Source of the DNA: RUG11272 sp045226335
Lineage (GTDB): Bacteria > Bacillota > Clostridia > Christensenellales > Aristaeellaceae
Assembly: GCA_045226335.1 (NCBI GenBank)
Contig: JBGVCH010000002.1
Coordinates: 3,241-67,240 of the forward strand
Direction of reading: 5' to 3'
Length of the DNA: 64,000 bases
The notes beneath the pieces are model-generated. The model was not told the DNA's origin. It made no database searches and saw nothing but the letters and a program-made list of their open reading frames with translations. This document shows, piece after piece, positions 16,416-25,823 of this stretch. Position 1 is the stretch's first letter, and each line of letters starts with the position of its first letter. A program made the position numbers and the translations under genes.

Positions 16416-19400
16416 TTACGGCGTCTCCCCAACCGGCGGGACCCAGTTGATGTGATTCTTGTCGCAATACTTCCGGACGTAGCTGTCGGGTTCCGCCATA
16501 ACGGTGAAACCCTCCGGCACGGTGTATTTCCCTGTCGCGGGATCATATGCGGTCATGAAGGCCGTGCGGTTGATCTGCGTGACGCCGGCCGGGATCGTGA
16601 CGGACATCAGCGGCGTCCGGGCAAACGCGTACGCGCCGATCTCCCGGAGCCCTTCCGGCAGCCGGACCTCTTCCAGGCTTCCGCAGTTGTAGAACAGCTC
16701 GTCGCTGATCGCCGTCAGGCCCTCCGGCAGCGTCACGCGGACCAGTTCCGACGCGGCAAAGGCGTTGTGCCGGATCTCCGTGACGCTGTCCGGGATCTCC
16801 ACCGAGCGCAGTCCGGCACAGGCAAAGGCGAAGGCGTCGATCACCCGGGTGCCCTCCGGGATCGCGTAGGCTGTTTCCGTCCGGGCCGCCGGGTAAACCA
16901 TCAGCCTCCCCTCCCCGGGACAGAACAGCACGCCGTCCGCCAGGCTGAACACCGGGTGATCCTCCGATACATCGATCTCCTTCAGCATGGCGCAGCCGCC
17001 GAAAGCCCCCGCGCCGATCTCCGTCAGGCTGTCCGGCAGGCTCAGGCGGATCAGCCCGCAGCAGCAGAACGCTTCCTCGCCGACGACCGTCAGGGTTGCC
17101 GGAAGCCGGATCTCCGCCAGGGATTCGCAGTCGGCGAAGGCTTCCTCATCAATGGCGGTCAGGCCCTCCGGGAGGGTGACCTCCGCGAGGGTCCCGCAGC
17201 CCTTGAAGGTCCTCGGGCCGATCTCTGTGATCCAGCCCGGGAGAACGATCCGCCCAAGGCTTTCGCACCCGGAAAAGGCCTCCTGTCCGATCTCCGCCAC
17301 GCTGCCGGGGATCTCCGCGGCCGCCAGGGACGCGCAGCCCGAAAAGGCGCGGTTCCCGATCCGGGTGACGCCTTCCGGGATCACGATCCCCGCAAGACGG
17401 CCGCAGTTCCGGAAGGCGCGGTCCCCGATGGCGGTGAGGCGCTCCGGCAGCCGGACCGTTTCGAGGCCCGCGCAGCCCTCAAACATCTCGAGACCGATCT
17501 CCGCCAGACCCTCCGGCAGCGAGACCTCCTTCAGGCCCGCGCAGCCGTAGAACAGGCCGGCGCCCACGTCCGTCAGGCTCTCCGGGACGGTGACCCGCTC
17601 CAGGCGGCCGCACCCGTTGAAGGCGTAATCTCCGATGGCCGTCAATCCGTCTGGCAGGGTCGTCTCCGCGAGGGCCTCGCACCGGTTGAAGGCATGCTCG
17701 CCGATGGTTTTCACATTGTCCGGCACCGTGATCCGCCGGAGGTTTTTGCAGCCGTTGAAGGCGTAATCGCCGATGGCGGTCAGGCCGGCCGGGAGGTCGA
17801 TGGCCTCCAGGGCGACGCAGCGGCTGAAGGCGTATTCGCCGATGACCGTCACCCCCGCCGGGATCGTGACGGCGGTCAGGGCTTCGCAGTTGAGGAAGGC
17901 CTCCGGGGGAATAGCCGTGACCGTGTCCGGGAGCGTGGCCTCCGTCTTGCCCCTCGGGAAGCACACCAGGACCGTCTGATCCCGGTCGTACAGCACACCG
18001 TCCACGGAACTGTAGGCCGGATTCTCCGGCGCCACCGTGATCTCCGTCAGCGCGTCGCCGCAGTTGAACGCCCCGACACCGATGCGGACCGCGCTGGCCG
18101 GGACCCGGACGGCGGTCAGGCTGTCGCACCCGAAGAAGGCGTACTCGCCGATCTCCGCCACGCCCTCCGCCAGATACACTTCCTTCATGTCGACACAGTA
18201 GATGAAGGCCTGCCGCCCGATACGGGCCGCGCTGCCGGGGATGGCGATCCGCTCCAGGCAGGCGCACCGGGAGAACGCCTCGGCACCGATGGCCGTCACC
18301 CCTTCCGGGATGACAGCCTCCGCCAGGGAGCCGCAGTTGAGGAAAGCGCCGTCGCCGATGACCGTCAGCCCATCCGGCAGGGTGATCCGCTCCAGCTCGC
18401 CGCAATCGGCAAAGGTCCGGACCTCCAGGCGGGACACATCCCGGGGGATCGCGATCGTCTTCAGGCCCGTTTCGCGGAAAGCCTCGCTTCCGATCTCCGT
18501 CACGCCCTCCGGCAGAGCGATTTCCGCCAGGTCGCCGCAACCCCGGAACGCCGCGTCTCCGATCCGGGTCAGACTGTCCGGCAGGGTGACTTCCCGCAGG
18601 TAGATACAGCCCGCGAAAGCACGGTTCGCGATGCGGGTCGCGCCATCCCGGACCGCCACGGTTTCTCCGCCCGGCGCGAAGAGCAGCGCGGTGGCCCCGC
18701 CGTCTCCGTACACCACCCCGGCCTCGGTGAAATAGGCCGGGTTCTCCGGCGCGACGCGGATGTCCGTCAGGCCGTAGCAGCCGGCAAAGACCCCCTCCCC
18801 GATGGACGTGACGCCGGCCGGGATCAGCATTTCCTCCAGTCCCCCGCACCCACGGAAGGCGCCGGCTCCGATCGATCGCACGCTCCCGGGGATGACGGCT
18901 TCCGCGATCTTTTCGCAATACGCGAAGGCGTTGGCCCCGACGGCCGTCACGCCCTCCGGGATCACGGCCTCCTCCAGCGCGCAGTTCTCAAAGGCGCTCT
19001 CGCCGATGGCCATAAGACGCCCTCGGACGGCGACGTCCCGGAGGCTGTCGCACCGGGCAAGCAAGCCGTCGCTCACCTCACTGATCCCGGACGGCAGCGT
19101 GGCGCTCTCCAGGCTCCGGCACTGGAAGAAGGCGTACGGGCCGATCTCCGCCACGCTGTCCGGAACGGTGACCTCCAGGAGGCCGCAGTTCGCAAAGGCG
19201 CGGGCCCCGATCCCTTTCAGCCCCGCCGGCAAGCTGATGCTCCTCAGCTCCGCGCAGTAGGAAAACGCGTCACCGCCGATCTCCCGCAGCCCCTCCGGCA
19301 GCTCCACCCGTGTCAGGAAGCCGTCGCCCGCAAAGGCGCTTTCCGGCAGGACGGTGACAGCGCCGTTCAGCCGGCACGAGATCAGGTCGTCCCGGTACGC

Positions 19401-20252
19401 CAAGGCGTAAGGCGCCAGGGACGCGACCCAGTCCGGCAGTACAAAGTCCCGCAGGCCCTCCCCCGGCAGCACGGCGATCAGCTGCAGGTCGCTCTTCCGG
19501 TAAAGGATGCCGTCCCGCAGGCCGAAGCATGGGTGGTCCGGGGAGATGTCGATCTCCCGGAGCTCCGGACAGCCTGCGAAGGGGTTGCCGGTGATCTCCG
19601 TCACGCTGTCCGGTATGTTGACGCGAACCAGGCCGCCGCCGCTCAGCCCCATGGCCCGGATGGTCTTCACGCCCTCCGGGAGCGTGATCTCCTCCAGGCT
19701 GTTCCAGCCGCTGAAGGCGCCCTCGCCGATGACCTCCGTGCCGGGCCGCACCGCACAGCGAGCCTGATCGGCATCCCCCACGAAGGAGACGGCGCGGCGT
19801 CCGGCGATGTCGTAGAGGATGCCGTCCTCCACCTCGAAGCAGGTGTTGGCCGGATCCACGTCGGTAAAGGTCCTGCCGCAACCGTCCGCGATCTGCGTCA
19901 CGTGCGCCGGGATCCGGAGGCCGGAAGGCGCATCCACCGCGTTGAAGCAGCTCAGTTTGCCCACCGCCGTCACCGGGATGCCGTCGATCTCATCCGGCAC
20001 GTCCTCCGGGGCCTCGCAGTACGACACATCCACCAGCTCCGCCGTGCCGTCCGGCAGCAGCACATACGCCACGGATCCGCTCTTGAAGGGACCGCGGGAC
20101 CAGCGGATGTCCTCATATCTGTACGTGAGGAAAGGGCCGTCGGATTCCCAGATCATCCATCCCGACGGTTCCGTCAGCGGGACCTCCGCAAATACCACGG
20201 CCGCGGTCATCAGAAACAGCAGTGAAAAACCAAGCATGATCATTCTTTTCAT
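16416..20252 (-). CDS. BspA-like leucine-rich repeat surface/secreted protein
   Basis: A 1278-residue protein with a signal peptide (residues 1-22, cut near VVFA). Almost all the rest is tandem 23-residue LRR_5/BspA repeats of the form L..V.LP.GLT.IGDYAFNGC. At least five repeats are interrupted by beta-hairpin islands of the type ENPAYSSVDGVLYDRDQ, which is usual in BspA proteins. The protein ends with SYVRKYCDKNHINWVPP; no LPxTG motif or membrane anchor follows. Related proteins mediate adhesion to host or matrix. GGAGGAGG precedes the ATG. The open frame on the opposite strand is a shadow of the repeat codons. Confidence 0.9.
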   Translation of the reverse strand: MKRMIMLGFSLLFLMTAAVVFAEVPLTEPSGWMIWESDGPFLTYRYEDIRWSRGPFKSGSVAYVLLPDGTAELVDVSYCEAPEDVPDEIDGIPVTAVGKLSCFNAVDAPSGLRIPAHVTQIADGCGRTFTDVDPANTCFEVEDGILYDIAGRRAVSFVGDADQARCAVRPGTEVIGEGAFSGWNSLEEITLPEGVKTIRAMGLSGGGLVRVNIPDSVTEITGNPFAGCPELREIDISPDHPCFGLRDGILYRKSDLQLIAVLPGEGLRDFVLPDWVASLAPYALAYRDDLISCRLNGAVTVLPESAFAGDGFLTRVELPEGLREIGGDAFSYCAELRSISLPAGLKGIGARAFANCGLLEVTVPDSVAEIGPYAFFQCRSLESATLPSGISEVSDGLLARCDSLRDVAVRGRLMAIGESAFENCALEEAVIPEGVTAVGANAFAYCEKIAEAVIPGSVRSIGAGAFRGCGGLEEMLIPAGVTSIGEGVFAGCYGLTDIRVAPENPAYFTEAGVVYGDGGATALLFAPGGETVAVRDGATRIANRAFAGCIYLREVTLPDSLTRIGDAAFRGCGDLAEIALPEGVTEIGSEAFRETGLKTIAIPRDVSRLEVRTFADCGELERITLPDGLTVIGDGAFLNCGSLAEAVIPEGVTAIGAEAFSRCACLERIAIPGSAARIGRQAFIYCVDMKEVYLAEGVAEIGEYAFFGCDSLTAVRVPASAVRIGVGAFNCGDALTEITVAPENPAYSSVDGVLYDRDQTVLVCFPRGKTEATLPDTVTAIPPEAFLNCEALTAVTIPAGVTVIGEYAFSRCVALEAIDLPAGLTAIGDYAFNGCKNLRRITVPDNVKTIGEHAFNRCEALAETTLPDGLTAIGDYAFNGCGRLERVTVPESLTDVGAGLFYGCAGLKEVSLPEGLAEIGLEMFEGCAGLETVRLPERLTAIGDRAFRNCGRLAGIVIPEGVTRIGNRAFSGCASLAAAEIPGSVAEIGQEAFSGCESLGRIVLPGWITEIGPRTFKGCGTLAEVTLPEGLTAIDEEAFADCESLAEIRLPATLTVVGEEAFCCCGLIRLSLPDSLTEIGAGAFGGCAMLKEIDVSEDHPVFSLADGVLFCPGEGRLMVYPAARTETAYAIPEGTRVIDAFAFACAGLRSVEIPDSVTEIRHNAFAASELVRVTLPEGLTAISDELFYNCGSLEEVRLPEGLREIGAYAFARTPLMSVTIPAGVTQINRTAFMTAYDPATGKYTVPEGFTVMAEPDSYVRKYCDKNHINWVPPVGETP

Positions 20253-20447
20253 GATATTGCCTCCTCCGGGGACTTCTCAGAATCTGCGGAAAACCGGCGG
20301 GACCGCTGTCCCGTTTTCAACCGGCGGGAGGGTCCGTGTCGCGCGTTTTGACGACGCGGCCGCTCCCTCCCCGGCTGATTGGCTTTGCGGCGTCAAACCG
20401 CACGGCGATTCACTTCACGCTTCCCGCGGGCATGGATTTCTGCCTCT

Positions 20448-20476
20448 ATTTTACCATAGGAAGCCGAATGCCGCAA
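20448..20476 (-). promoter_or_regulatory. Candidate promoter for the BspA-like gene
   Basis: On the minus strand TTGCGG (20476-20471) and TAAAAT (20453-20448) are 17 bases apart, and TGG directly precedes the -10, giving an extended -10 character. If used, the transcript has a leader of about 190 bases before the start codon. Confidence 0.5.
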
Positions 20477-20576
20477 GCGCCAATCCGCATCATGTGCGCA
20501 GGATTTGCAAGTGCTCACATCGCAACAAATGATAACTGAAAAGACATGTTTGAGAAAATGTGACCAAATTCTACAT

Positions 20577-20604
20577 TTGATAAACAGATTCGAGCATGTA
20601 TAAT
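20577..20604 (+). promoter_or_regulatory. Promoter of the sugar ABC operon
   Basis: TTGATA (20577-20582), 16 bases, then a perfect TATAAT (20599-20604). The binding-protein start is 53 bases downstream, with AAGGAGG before it. The -35 overlaps the second of two imperfect direct repeats that may bind the AraC-type regulator encoded at the end of the operon. Confidence 0.75.
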
Positions 20605-20657
20605 GTTGACAACGAGCAGCAGCACGTCTGCTCAAAAACAAATAAGGAGGCACAAAC

Positions 20658-22376
20658 ATGAGGAAGTTCCTGGCTGCACTGTTGACCCTGTGCCTGGTGG
20701 CCTCTCTCGCGGTTGCGTTCGCGGATGAGCCCATCACCCTGACCGCTTTCCGCGGCGATCCCGGCGATCAGCCCACGGAAGACAACAAGATTTACAAGCT
20801 GATCGAGGAAACGTTTGGTGTGAAGTTCAACATCACCTTCCTCACCGGTGACCTGGACGAGACCCTGGGCCTCAAGATCATCGGCAAAGACTATCCGGAC
20901 CTGTTCGACGGCGGCAACAGCGCTGACCTGATCATCAACGGCGGCGCCCTGATCAACCTGATGGACTACATCAGCCCCGAGAAGACCCCCCGTCTGTGGG
21001 CCCACATCGAGCCCCAGAAGGCACGCCTGATCGAGAAGGATGCCGAGGGCAATGACGTCCTCTACATCATCCCGAACTACGGCCTGACCGACGGCGATCA
21101 GATCGTCCTGTCCGTGGGCGGCCCCGCCTTCTTCATCCAGAAGCAGGTCCTGGCCTGGGCCGGCTATCCGCAGATCAACACCGTGGACGAGTACTTCGAT
21201 CTGCTGGAGCGGTTCATCGCTGCCAACCCCACCGATGAGAACGGCACCCCCTATGTCGGCTTCGACATCCTGTGCGAAGACTGGCGTCACTTCTGCCTGA
21301 TCAACCCCGTGCAGCACCTGATGGGCCGCCCCAACGACGGCGAGGTGTACATCTGCGTCACCCCCCAGAACTACGAAGTGACCGGCAACGATCCCTCTGT
21401 GGAATTCAAGACCGAGACCTTCATCGACAAGCCCTATGCCAAGGCTTACTATCAGAAGCTGAACGAAGCTTATCAGGCCGGCCTGATCAAGCAGAGCACC
21501 TTCACCATGAGCTATGACCAGTACATCGCCGACATCTCCAGCGGCATCGTTCTGGGCATGTTCGACCAGGCTTGGGACTTCGGCACCGCTTCCGCCGCCC
21601 TGTCCGACGCCGGCAAGTATGACCGCACCTATGTGGCTCTGGACCTCGTGTATGATCCCGACGACGTGGACGGCGCCGAAATCGAGCCCAACTACGTGAA
21701 CGGCTCTCTGCCGAACGTCCGCCGCGGCTTCGGCATCTCCGTGACCTGCCCCGATCCCGAGCGTGTCATCATGATGTGGGAAGAGCTCCTCTCCGACGAG
21801 TGGCAGCTGATCCTGAACTGGGGCATCGAGGGTGAAGACTACTACATCACTGAGGACGGCCGTCTGAACATGACCGCCGAGCAGTATGCCAACACCCAGG
21901 ACGCCGCCTGGAAGCTCGCCAACAAGGCGGACGCCATCTTCCAGTCCAGCCCCAAGAAGCAGGGCTACATCCTGAACGACATCCAGGTTGGCGACAAGGT
22001 CGTCAAGGCCGGCAACTGCTGGGAGCCCGGCAACCAGCCCGAGATCGTCTTCGGTCTGATGAACGACTATGACAAGGCCTTCCTGGCCGCCTACGGCTAC
22101 AAGACCTGGGCCGACTTCGTGACCCCGCCGATCGAACTGGCTCCCTATGGCGAAGCCTGGCAGATCGACTACACCCCCGTTGAGACCGCTCATGACAACT
22201 TCCTGAAGGTTCAGGACGTGCGTCTGCCCGAGCTGATCATGTGCTCTCCCGCCGAATTCGACGCCAAGTGGGACGCCTTCGTGGAAGAGATCAAGCCCTA
22301 TGCCGACGAGTTCGCCGCCTACATGCAGGATGCGGTCGTCGTTGAGGCTCACAAGGTTCTCGACAACGCCGAGTAA
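20658..22376 (+). CDS. Extracellular solute-binding protein of a CUT1-type sugar ABC transporter
   Basis: A 572-residue binding protein of the large LplA-like class. A signal peptide is clear at residues 1-22 (cut after AVAFA). The Cys in the signal region is not in a lipobox, so type I cleavage is more likely than lipid anchoring. The mature part has the usual LTAFRGDPGD start and an Asp/Trp-rich body. It is followed by two permease genes, so it would capture a carbohydrate or oligosaccharide; the ligand cannot be read from sequence. Its codons are richer in GCT and CGT than those of neighbours, as expected for a highly expressed gene. Confidence 0.85.
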   Translation: MRKFLAALLTLCLVASLAVAFADEPITLTAFRGDPGDQPTEDNKIYKLIEETFGVKFNITFLTGDLDETLGLKIIGKDYPDLFDGGNSADLIINGGALINLMDYISPEKTPRLWAHIEPQKARLIEKDAEGNDVLYIIPNYGLTDGDQIVLSVGGPAFFIQKQVLAWAGYPQINTVDEYFDLLERFIAANPTDENGTPYVGFDILCEDWRHFCLINPVQHLMGRPNDGEVYICVTPQNYEVTGNDPSVEFKTETFIDKPYAKAYYQKLNEAYQAGLIKQSTFTMSYDQYIADISSGIVLGMFDQAWDFGTASAALSDAGKYDRTYVALDLVYDPDDVDGAEIEPNYVNGSLPNVRRGFGISVTCPDPERVIMMWEELLSDEWQLILNWGIEGEDYYITEDGRLNMTAEQYANTQDAAWKLANKADAIFQSSPKKQGYILNDIQVGDKVVKAGNCWEPGNQPEIVFGLMNDYDKAFLAAYGYKTWADFVTPPIELAPYGEAWQIDYTPVETAHDNFLKVQDVRLPELIMCSPAEFDAKWDAFVEEIKPYADEFAAYMQDAVVVEAHKVLDNAE

Positions 22377-22394
22377 TTCCGGTCATTGAACACC

Positions 22395-22430
22395 CAGAGG
22401 GGAGAGGTTCTTCTCTCCCCTCTGATTTTT
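22395..22430 (+). terminator. Intra-operon attenuator hairpin after the binding-protein gene
   Basis: CAGAGGGGAGAG (22395-22406) and CTCTCCCCTCTG (22413-22424) form a perfect 12-bp stem with a 6-base loop, followed by ATTTTT. It lies between the binding-protein stop and the first permease. It probably terminates most transcripts or stabilises the upstream mRNA, keeping binding protein above permease. Confidence 0.8.
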
Positions 22431-22448
22431 CAGAAAGGGGCTATGGAC

Positions 22449-23438
22449 ATGACCAGTGTCACAAATCAACTCGGAACGAAAAAGCTGCTGAACCGAAACG
22501 GAGGAGGCTTCTTCAGAACGCTCGGGAAGCAGTGGCAGCTGGTGCTGATGTCCGTGCCCATGCTGCTGTATGTTTTCCTGTTCAACTATGCTCCCCTGTG
22601 GGGCTGGGTGAACGCTTTCAAAGACATCAGCAAGGAGCGCGGCACGCTTCAGGCCTTCCTGGACGGTTCCGGCGCCGCGTCCTACGGTTTCAAGAATTTC
22701 ACCGATCTGTTTGATCCCCTGAGCCAGCCCACTTTCGTGACCAGTATCCGGAACACGATCGCCATGAGCCTGATCAACCTGGTCTTCGGCACCGTGTCCG
22801 CCATCCTGCTGGCCATCCTGCTCAACGAGGTCCGGAACAAGTCCTTCAAGCGGACCGTCCAGACCGTCACCTATCTGCCGCACTTCCTGTCCATGGTCAT
22901 CGTGGTCGGTATCGCGCAGATCATCTTCTCCAACGACGGCGTCATCACCAGCCTGCTGCACAACATGGGCCTGGCCGGCCGCGAGGTCAACTGGCTGGGT
23001 CAGAAAGACTACTTCTGGTGGATCGTCGGCGTGGTCAACGTGTGGAAAGAAGTCGGCTGGGGCACCATCATTTATATCTCCGCCATGACCGGCATTGACC
23101 CGAGCCTGTACGAGGCCGCGGCCATCGACGGTGCCGGCCGCTTCCAGCGCATCCTGCACGTCACCCTTCCGGGCATCAAGTCCACCTTCGTGATCCTGCT
23201 GATCATGAACATCGGCCACCTGCTGGATACCGGCTTCGAGATCCAGTACCTGCTGGGACCGGAAATCATTAACGAAGTCCGTTACACCATCGACCTCTAC
23301 GTGCTGGATTACGGCACGCAGAAAACGAATATCGGCCTGGCCACCGCCGCCGGTATCTTCAAGAGTGTGATTGCCATCATTCTGCTCACAGGCGCTAACC
23401 TGATCGCCAAGAAACTCGGCGAAGACTCGCTGATGTGA
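22449..23438 (+). CDS. Sugar ABC transporter permease (LplB type)
   Basis: A 329-residue permease with about six membrane helices; the first starts near residue 33 (LVLMSVPMLLYVFLF). The cytoplasmic EAA loop, LYEAAAIDGAGRFQRILHVT, contacts the ATPase. Two in-frame ATGs are possible. The one at 22449 is chosen because AGAAAGGGG then lies 8 bases upstream; the ATG at 22443 would be only 2 bases from it. It pairs with the next permease to form the membrane channel. No ATPase gene is in the operon, so a shared MsmX-type ATPase from elsewhere is likely. Confidence 0.9.
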   Translation: MTSVTNQLGTKKLLNRNGGGFFRTLGKQWQLVLMSVPMLLYVFLFNYAPLWGWVNAFKDISKERGTLQAFLDGSGAASYGFKNFTDLFDPLSQPTFVTSIRNTIAMSLINLVFGTVSAILLAILLNEVRNKSFKRTVQTVTYLPHFLSMVIVVGIAQIIFSNDGVITSLLHNMGLAGREVNWLGQKDYFWWIVGVVNVWKEVGWGTIIYISAMTGIDPSLYEAAAIDGAGRFQRILHVTLPGIKSTFVILLIMNIGHLLDTGFEIQYLLGPEIINEVRYTIDLYVLDYGTQKTNIGLATAAGIFKSVIAIILLTGANLIAKKLGEDSLM

Positions 23439-23464
23439 TCGACGGTGAAAGGAGGAAAAACGAC

Positions 23465-25780
23465 ATGTTGAGCAAGAAGATCAAAATAGAGAACCAGATT
23501 GAATTCGAGAAGGACAAGCGCGGCCTGAAGGATCTGCCGGATACCCTCCGGCGACAGGCCCGCATGAGCAAGCGTCAGCTCCGCTGGAGCCTGCTGATCG
23601 CAGGGCTTGCGCTGGTGCTGCTGGTGGCGGTGATGACCATCGCCGACCGGAAAGCGACAGACCCGCTGGTCGCCTTTGAAGGCGCCGAAGTCATGAAGGA
23701 CGTGAGAGGCGCCGAGTACATCGACATCATCAACAAGAGCACCAGCATCGCGCTTCGGCCGTCGGAAACCGGCGAACCCGTGATGCTGAACGGACGCCGG
23801 CTGATCCTGCTGCGGCGCTCCGGCGTCACCGCCGACGACTACTGGTTCACGGCCTGCACGAAGAGTGACGCCAAGAACCTGAAAAAGCTCCTCGAAAACA
23901 CCGGCGCCACCACGGACGTGATTTTGCTGGAGACCGAGGACAACACTTCGCTCTACGTCTTCAAGGCGCGGAAAACACAGATTGAAAAGTGCCAGGAAGA
24001 GTTTACAACCCGCTACGGGAAAAACCTCGTGTTCATCAACTACAACAGCCTGCCTGCCGATTACTTCTCCGGAGAGGCTGCCGTCGATGAAGGGATGAGC
24101 GATCAGGAGGTCCTCCTTCATCGGCTGATGGGGCGTCTCGTGTTCATCCAGTACACCCTGAACGCGGGCGCGGGCGAGATCAGCTTCTTCCGGGCCACGG
24201 ACGTGGACCTCCAGAAGGTTGAGTCCACCGTCTCCATGCTGAAGCTCGTCCGGATCGCCTTCATCCTCCTGCTGATCGCGGCCCTGGGCGTGCTGGCCTA
24301 CACGCTGAAGGCGAAAAAGATCCTGACCAAGGACCGCGCGCAGCAGCATGTGATCCGGCTGGCGGTTCTGGGCGCGGTCGCGCTGGTGACGGTCTGTCTG
24401 GTCTTTATCACCACCCGGATCAACAACCAGAATGATCAGATGATCCGGATCGGTTACCTCGACTTCCCCTACGAGGTCGATGACACCGACACGAAGTTCG
24501 AGTCCAAAGCCGGCGTCGATGAGGAGCTGCTCATCAAGTACGCGGAATACCTCCCGCAAATCGATGAAGATGCGGAGGACAAATCGAAGGCGCCCCTCGA
24601 GACGGAAGACGGGATCATCGTGTTCCGCTACTACACCAGCGACTCCGACAACATCGATGTTCCGATGGTCGGCGAGCAATGGGACAATGAGCTGGGCAAG
24701 TTCGTCGAAAAAGAATACATGACCAAGCTGAGGGACGCGAAGGGCAACCCGATCTTCATGGACGTCATCGCCTATATGCACACGTCCACAAGAGACGCGT
24801 CCCGTCCGACCGATACCTTTGTCTGGCGGACCATCTATTATGTGACGATGGCCCTCATCGTTGCCCTGTTCGCCGCGCTGCTGTACTTCTACCGGTACGA
24901 GCGGGATCTGGGCTTCCCCATCATCAACACCGCCATTCTGATCCTGCTGATGATCGTCACCCTCTACCCCGTGCTGAACACCGTGGCCTACTCCTTCAGC
25001 AGCGGCAACGCCGCGAGCCGCGGCAAGATCGGCATCATCCCGCAGGAGTTCACCACCAAGAGCTACGCGGACATTCTGGACAATTACATGTACGGCGCGG
25101 CGGGCATCTCCGTGGCCAAGACCATTGTCACCACCGTCCTCAACCTGTTCTGGACCGGCATGCTGGCCTTCACCCTGACCCGAAAAGAGTACGTACTGGG
25201 CCGGTTCATCACCCTGGTGATGGTGCTGACCATGTACGTCAACGCCGGCCTGATCCCGAACTTCCTGCTGATCAGCCAGACCCTGGGGCTGAAGGGTTCC
25301 TTCTGGGTCTACATCATCCCCACCATGTTCTCCTGTTTCAACATGATCATCATCCGGACGTACATCGCGGCCCTGCCCGGGGAGCTGGTAGAGTCCGCGC
25401 GCATCGACGGCGCGGGCGACTTCCGGATCTACTGGCAGATCATCTTCCCGCTCTGTGCGCCCGTGCTGGCCACCGTGGCCCTCTTCATCGCCGTCGGCAG
25501 CTGGAACTCCTGGTTTGACACCATGCTGTACAACGACAGCATCAAGAGCCTCCACACCCTGCAGTACGTGCTGAAGGGCAAAGTCGCCACCGCCGGCATG
25601 ACCGCCAGCCTGGCCCAGACCAGCACCGCGGCGGCGACGGACCTGGCCAAGACAACGGTCAACTCCAGAACCGTCCAGTGCGCCACCACCGTGGTCACGG
25701 CCCTGCCCATCCTGGTCATCTACCCCTTCCTGCAGCGCTACTTTGTCACCGGCATGGCCCTGGGCAGCGTGAAGGGCTGA
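23465..25780 (+). CDS. Sugar ABC transporter permease with large N-terminal membrane/extracytoplasmic extension
   Basis: A 771-residue protein. The last 290 or so residues (from about 478) are a normal YtcP/MalG-type permease with EAA loop LVESARIDGAGDFRIYWQII and a usual C-terminus (YPFLQRYFVTGMALGSVKG). The first 477 residues are extra. They include membrane helices at about 41-60, 262-280, 298-316 and 455-476, and two predicted non-membrane domains at 61-261 and 317-454. I recognise no known domain in this extension. The reading frame is continuous, with one good RBS (AAAGGAGG) before 23465 and no internal RBS noticed at the permease boundary. Confidence 0.85.
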   Translation: MLSKKIKIENQIEFEKDKRGLKDLPDTLRRQARMSKRQLRWSLLIAGLALVLLVAVMTIADRKATDPLVAFEGAEVMKDVRGAEYIDIINKSTSIALRPSETGEPVMLNGRRLILLRRSGVTADDYWFTACTKSDAKNLKKLLENTGATTDVILLETEDNTSLYVFKARKTQIEKCQEEFTTRYGKNLVFINYNSLPADYFSGEAAVDEGMSDQEVLLHRLMGRLVFIQYTLNAGAGEISFFRATDVDLQKVESTVSMLKLVRIAFILLLIAALGVLAYTLKAKKILTKDRAQQHVIRLAVLGAVALVTVCLVFITTRINNQNDQMIRIGYLDFPYEVDDTDTKFESKAGVDEELLIKYAEYLPQIDEDAEDKSKAPLETEDGIIVFRYYTSDSDNIDVPMVGEQWDNELGKFVEKEYMTKLRDAKGNPIFMDVIAYMHTSTRDASRPTDTFVWRTIYYVTMALIVALFAALLYFYRYERDLGFPIINTAILILLMIVTLYPVLNTVAYSFSSGNAASRGKIGIIPQEFTTKSYADILDNYMYGAAGISVAKTIVTTVLNLFWTGMLAFTLTRKEYVLGRFITLVMVLTMYVNAGLIPNFLLISQTLGLKGSFWVYIIPTMFSCFNMIIIRTYIAALPGELVESARIDGAGDFRIYWQIIFPLCAPVLATVALFIAVGSWNSWFDTMLYNDSIKSLHTLQYVLKGKVATAGMTASLAQTSTAAATDLAKTTVNSRTVQCATTVVTALPILVIYPFLQRYFVTGMALGSVKG

Positions 25781-25823
25781 GCCCGCCAACCGGCATCGGG
25801 ACAGAAAGGAGGGTATGCACACA

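Larger units (their letters stand above)
20253..20657. other. Divergent intergenic region between BspA-like gene and sugar ABC operon
   Basis: This 405-base gap holds no gene. The side next to the BspA-like gene is GC-rich and would form a 5' leader of about 190 bases. It includes a GGGAC/GTCCC hairpin (cgct loop) and two direct copies of AACCGGCGGGA. The side next to the ABC operon is AT-rich and holds the operon promoter. Imperfect direct repeats TTTGAGAAAATG (20549-20560) and TTTGATAAACAG (20576-20587) overlap or precede the -35 and could be regulator sites. Confidence 0.6.

Noticed and set aside
16386..20225. Long plus-strand open frame opposite the BspA-like gene
   Set aside because: Its regular repeats mirror the 23-residue LRR codons of the real gene; no family signature is visible.
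16416..20252. CRISPR-like array
   Set aside because: The spaced DNA repeats here are degenerate, in frame and encode leucine-rich repeats; no CRISPR array or cas gene was seen in the window.
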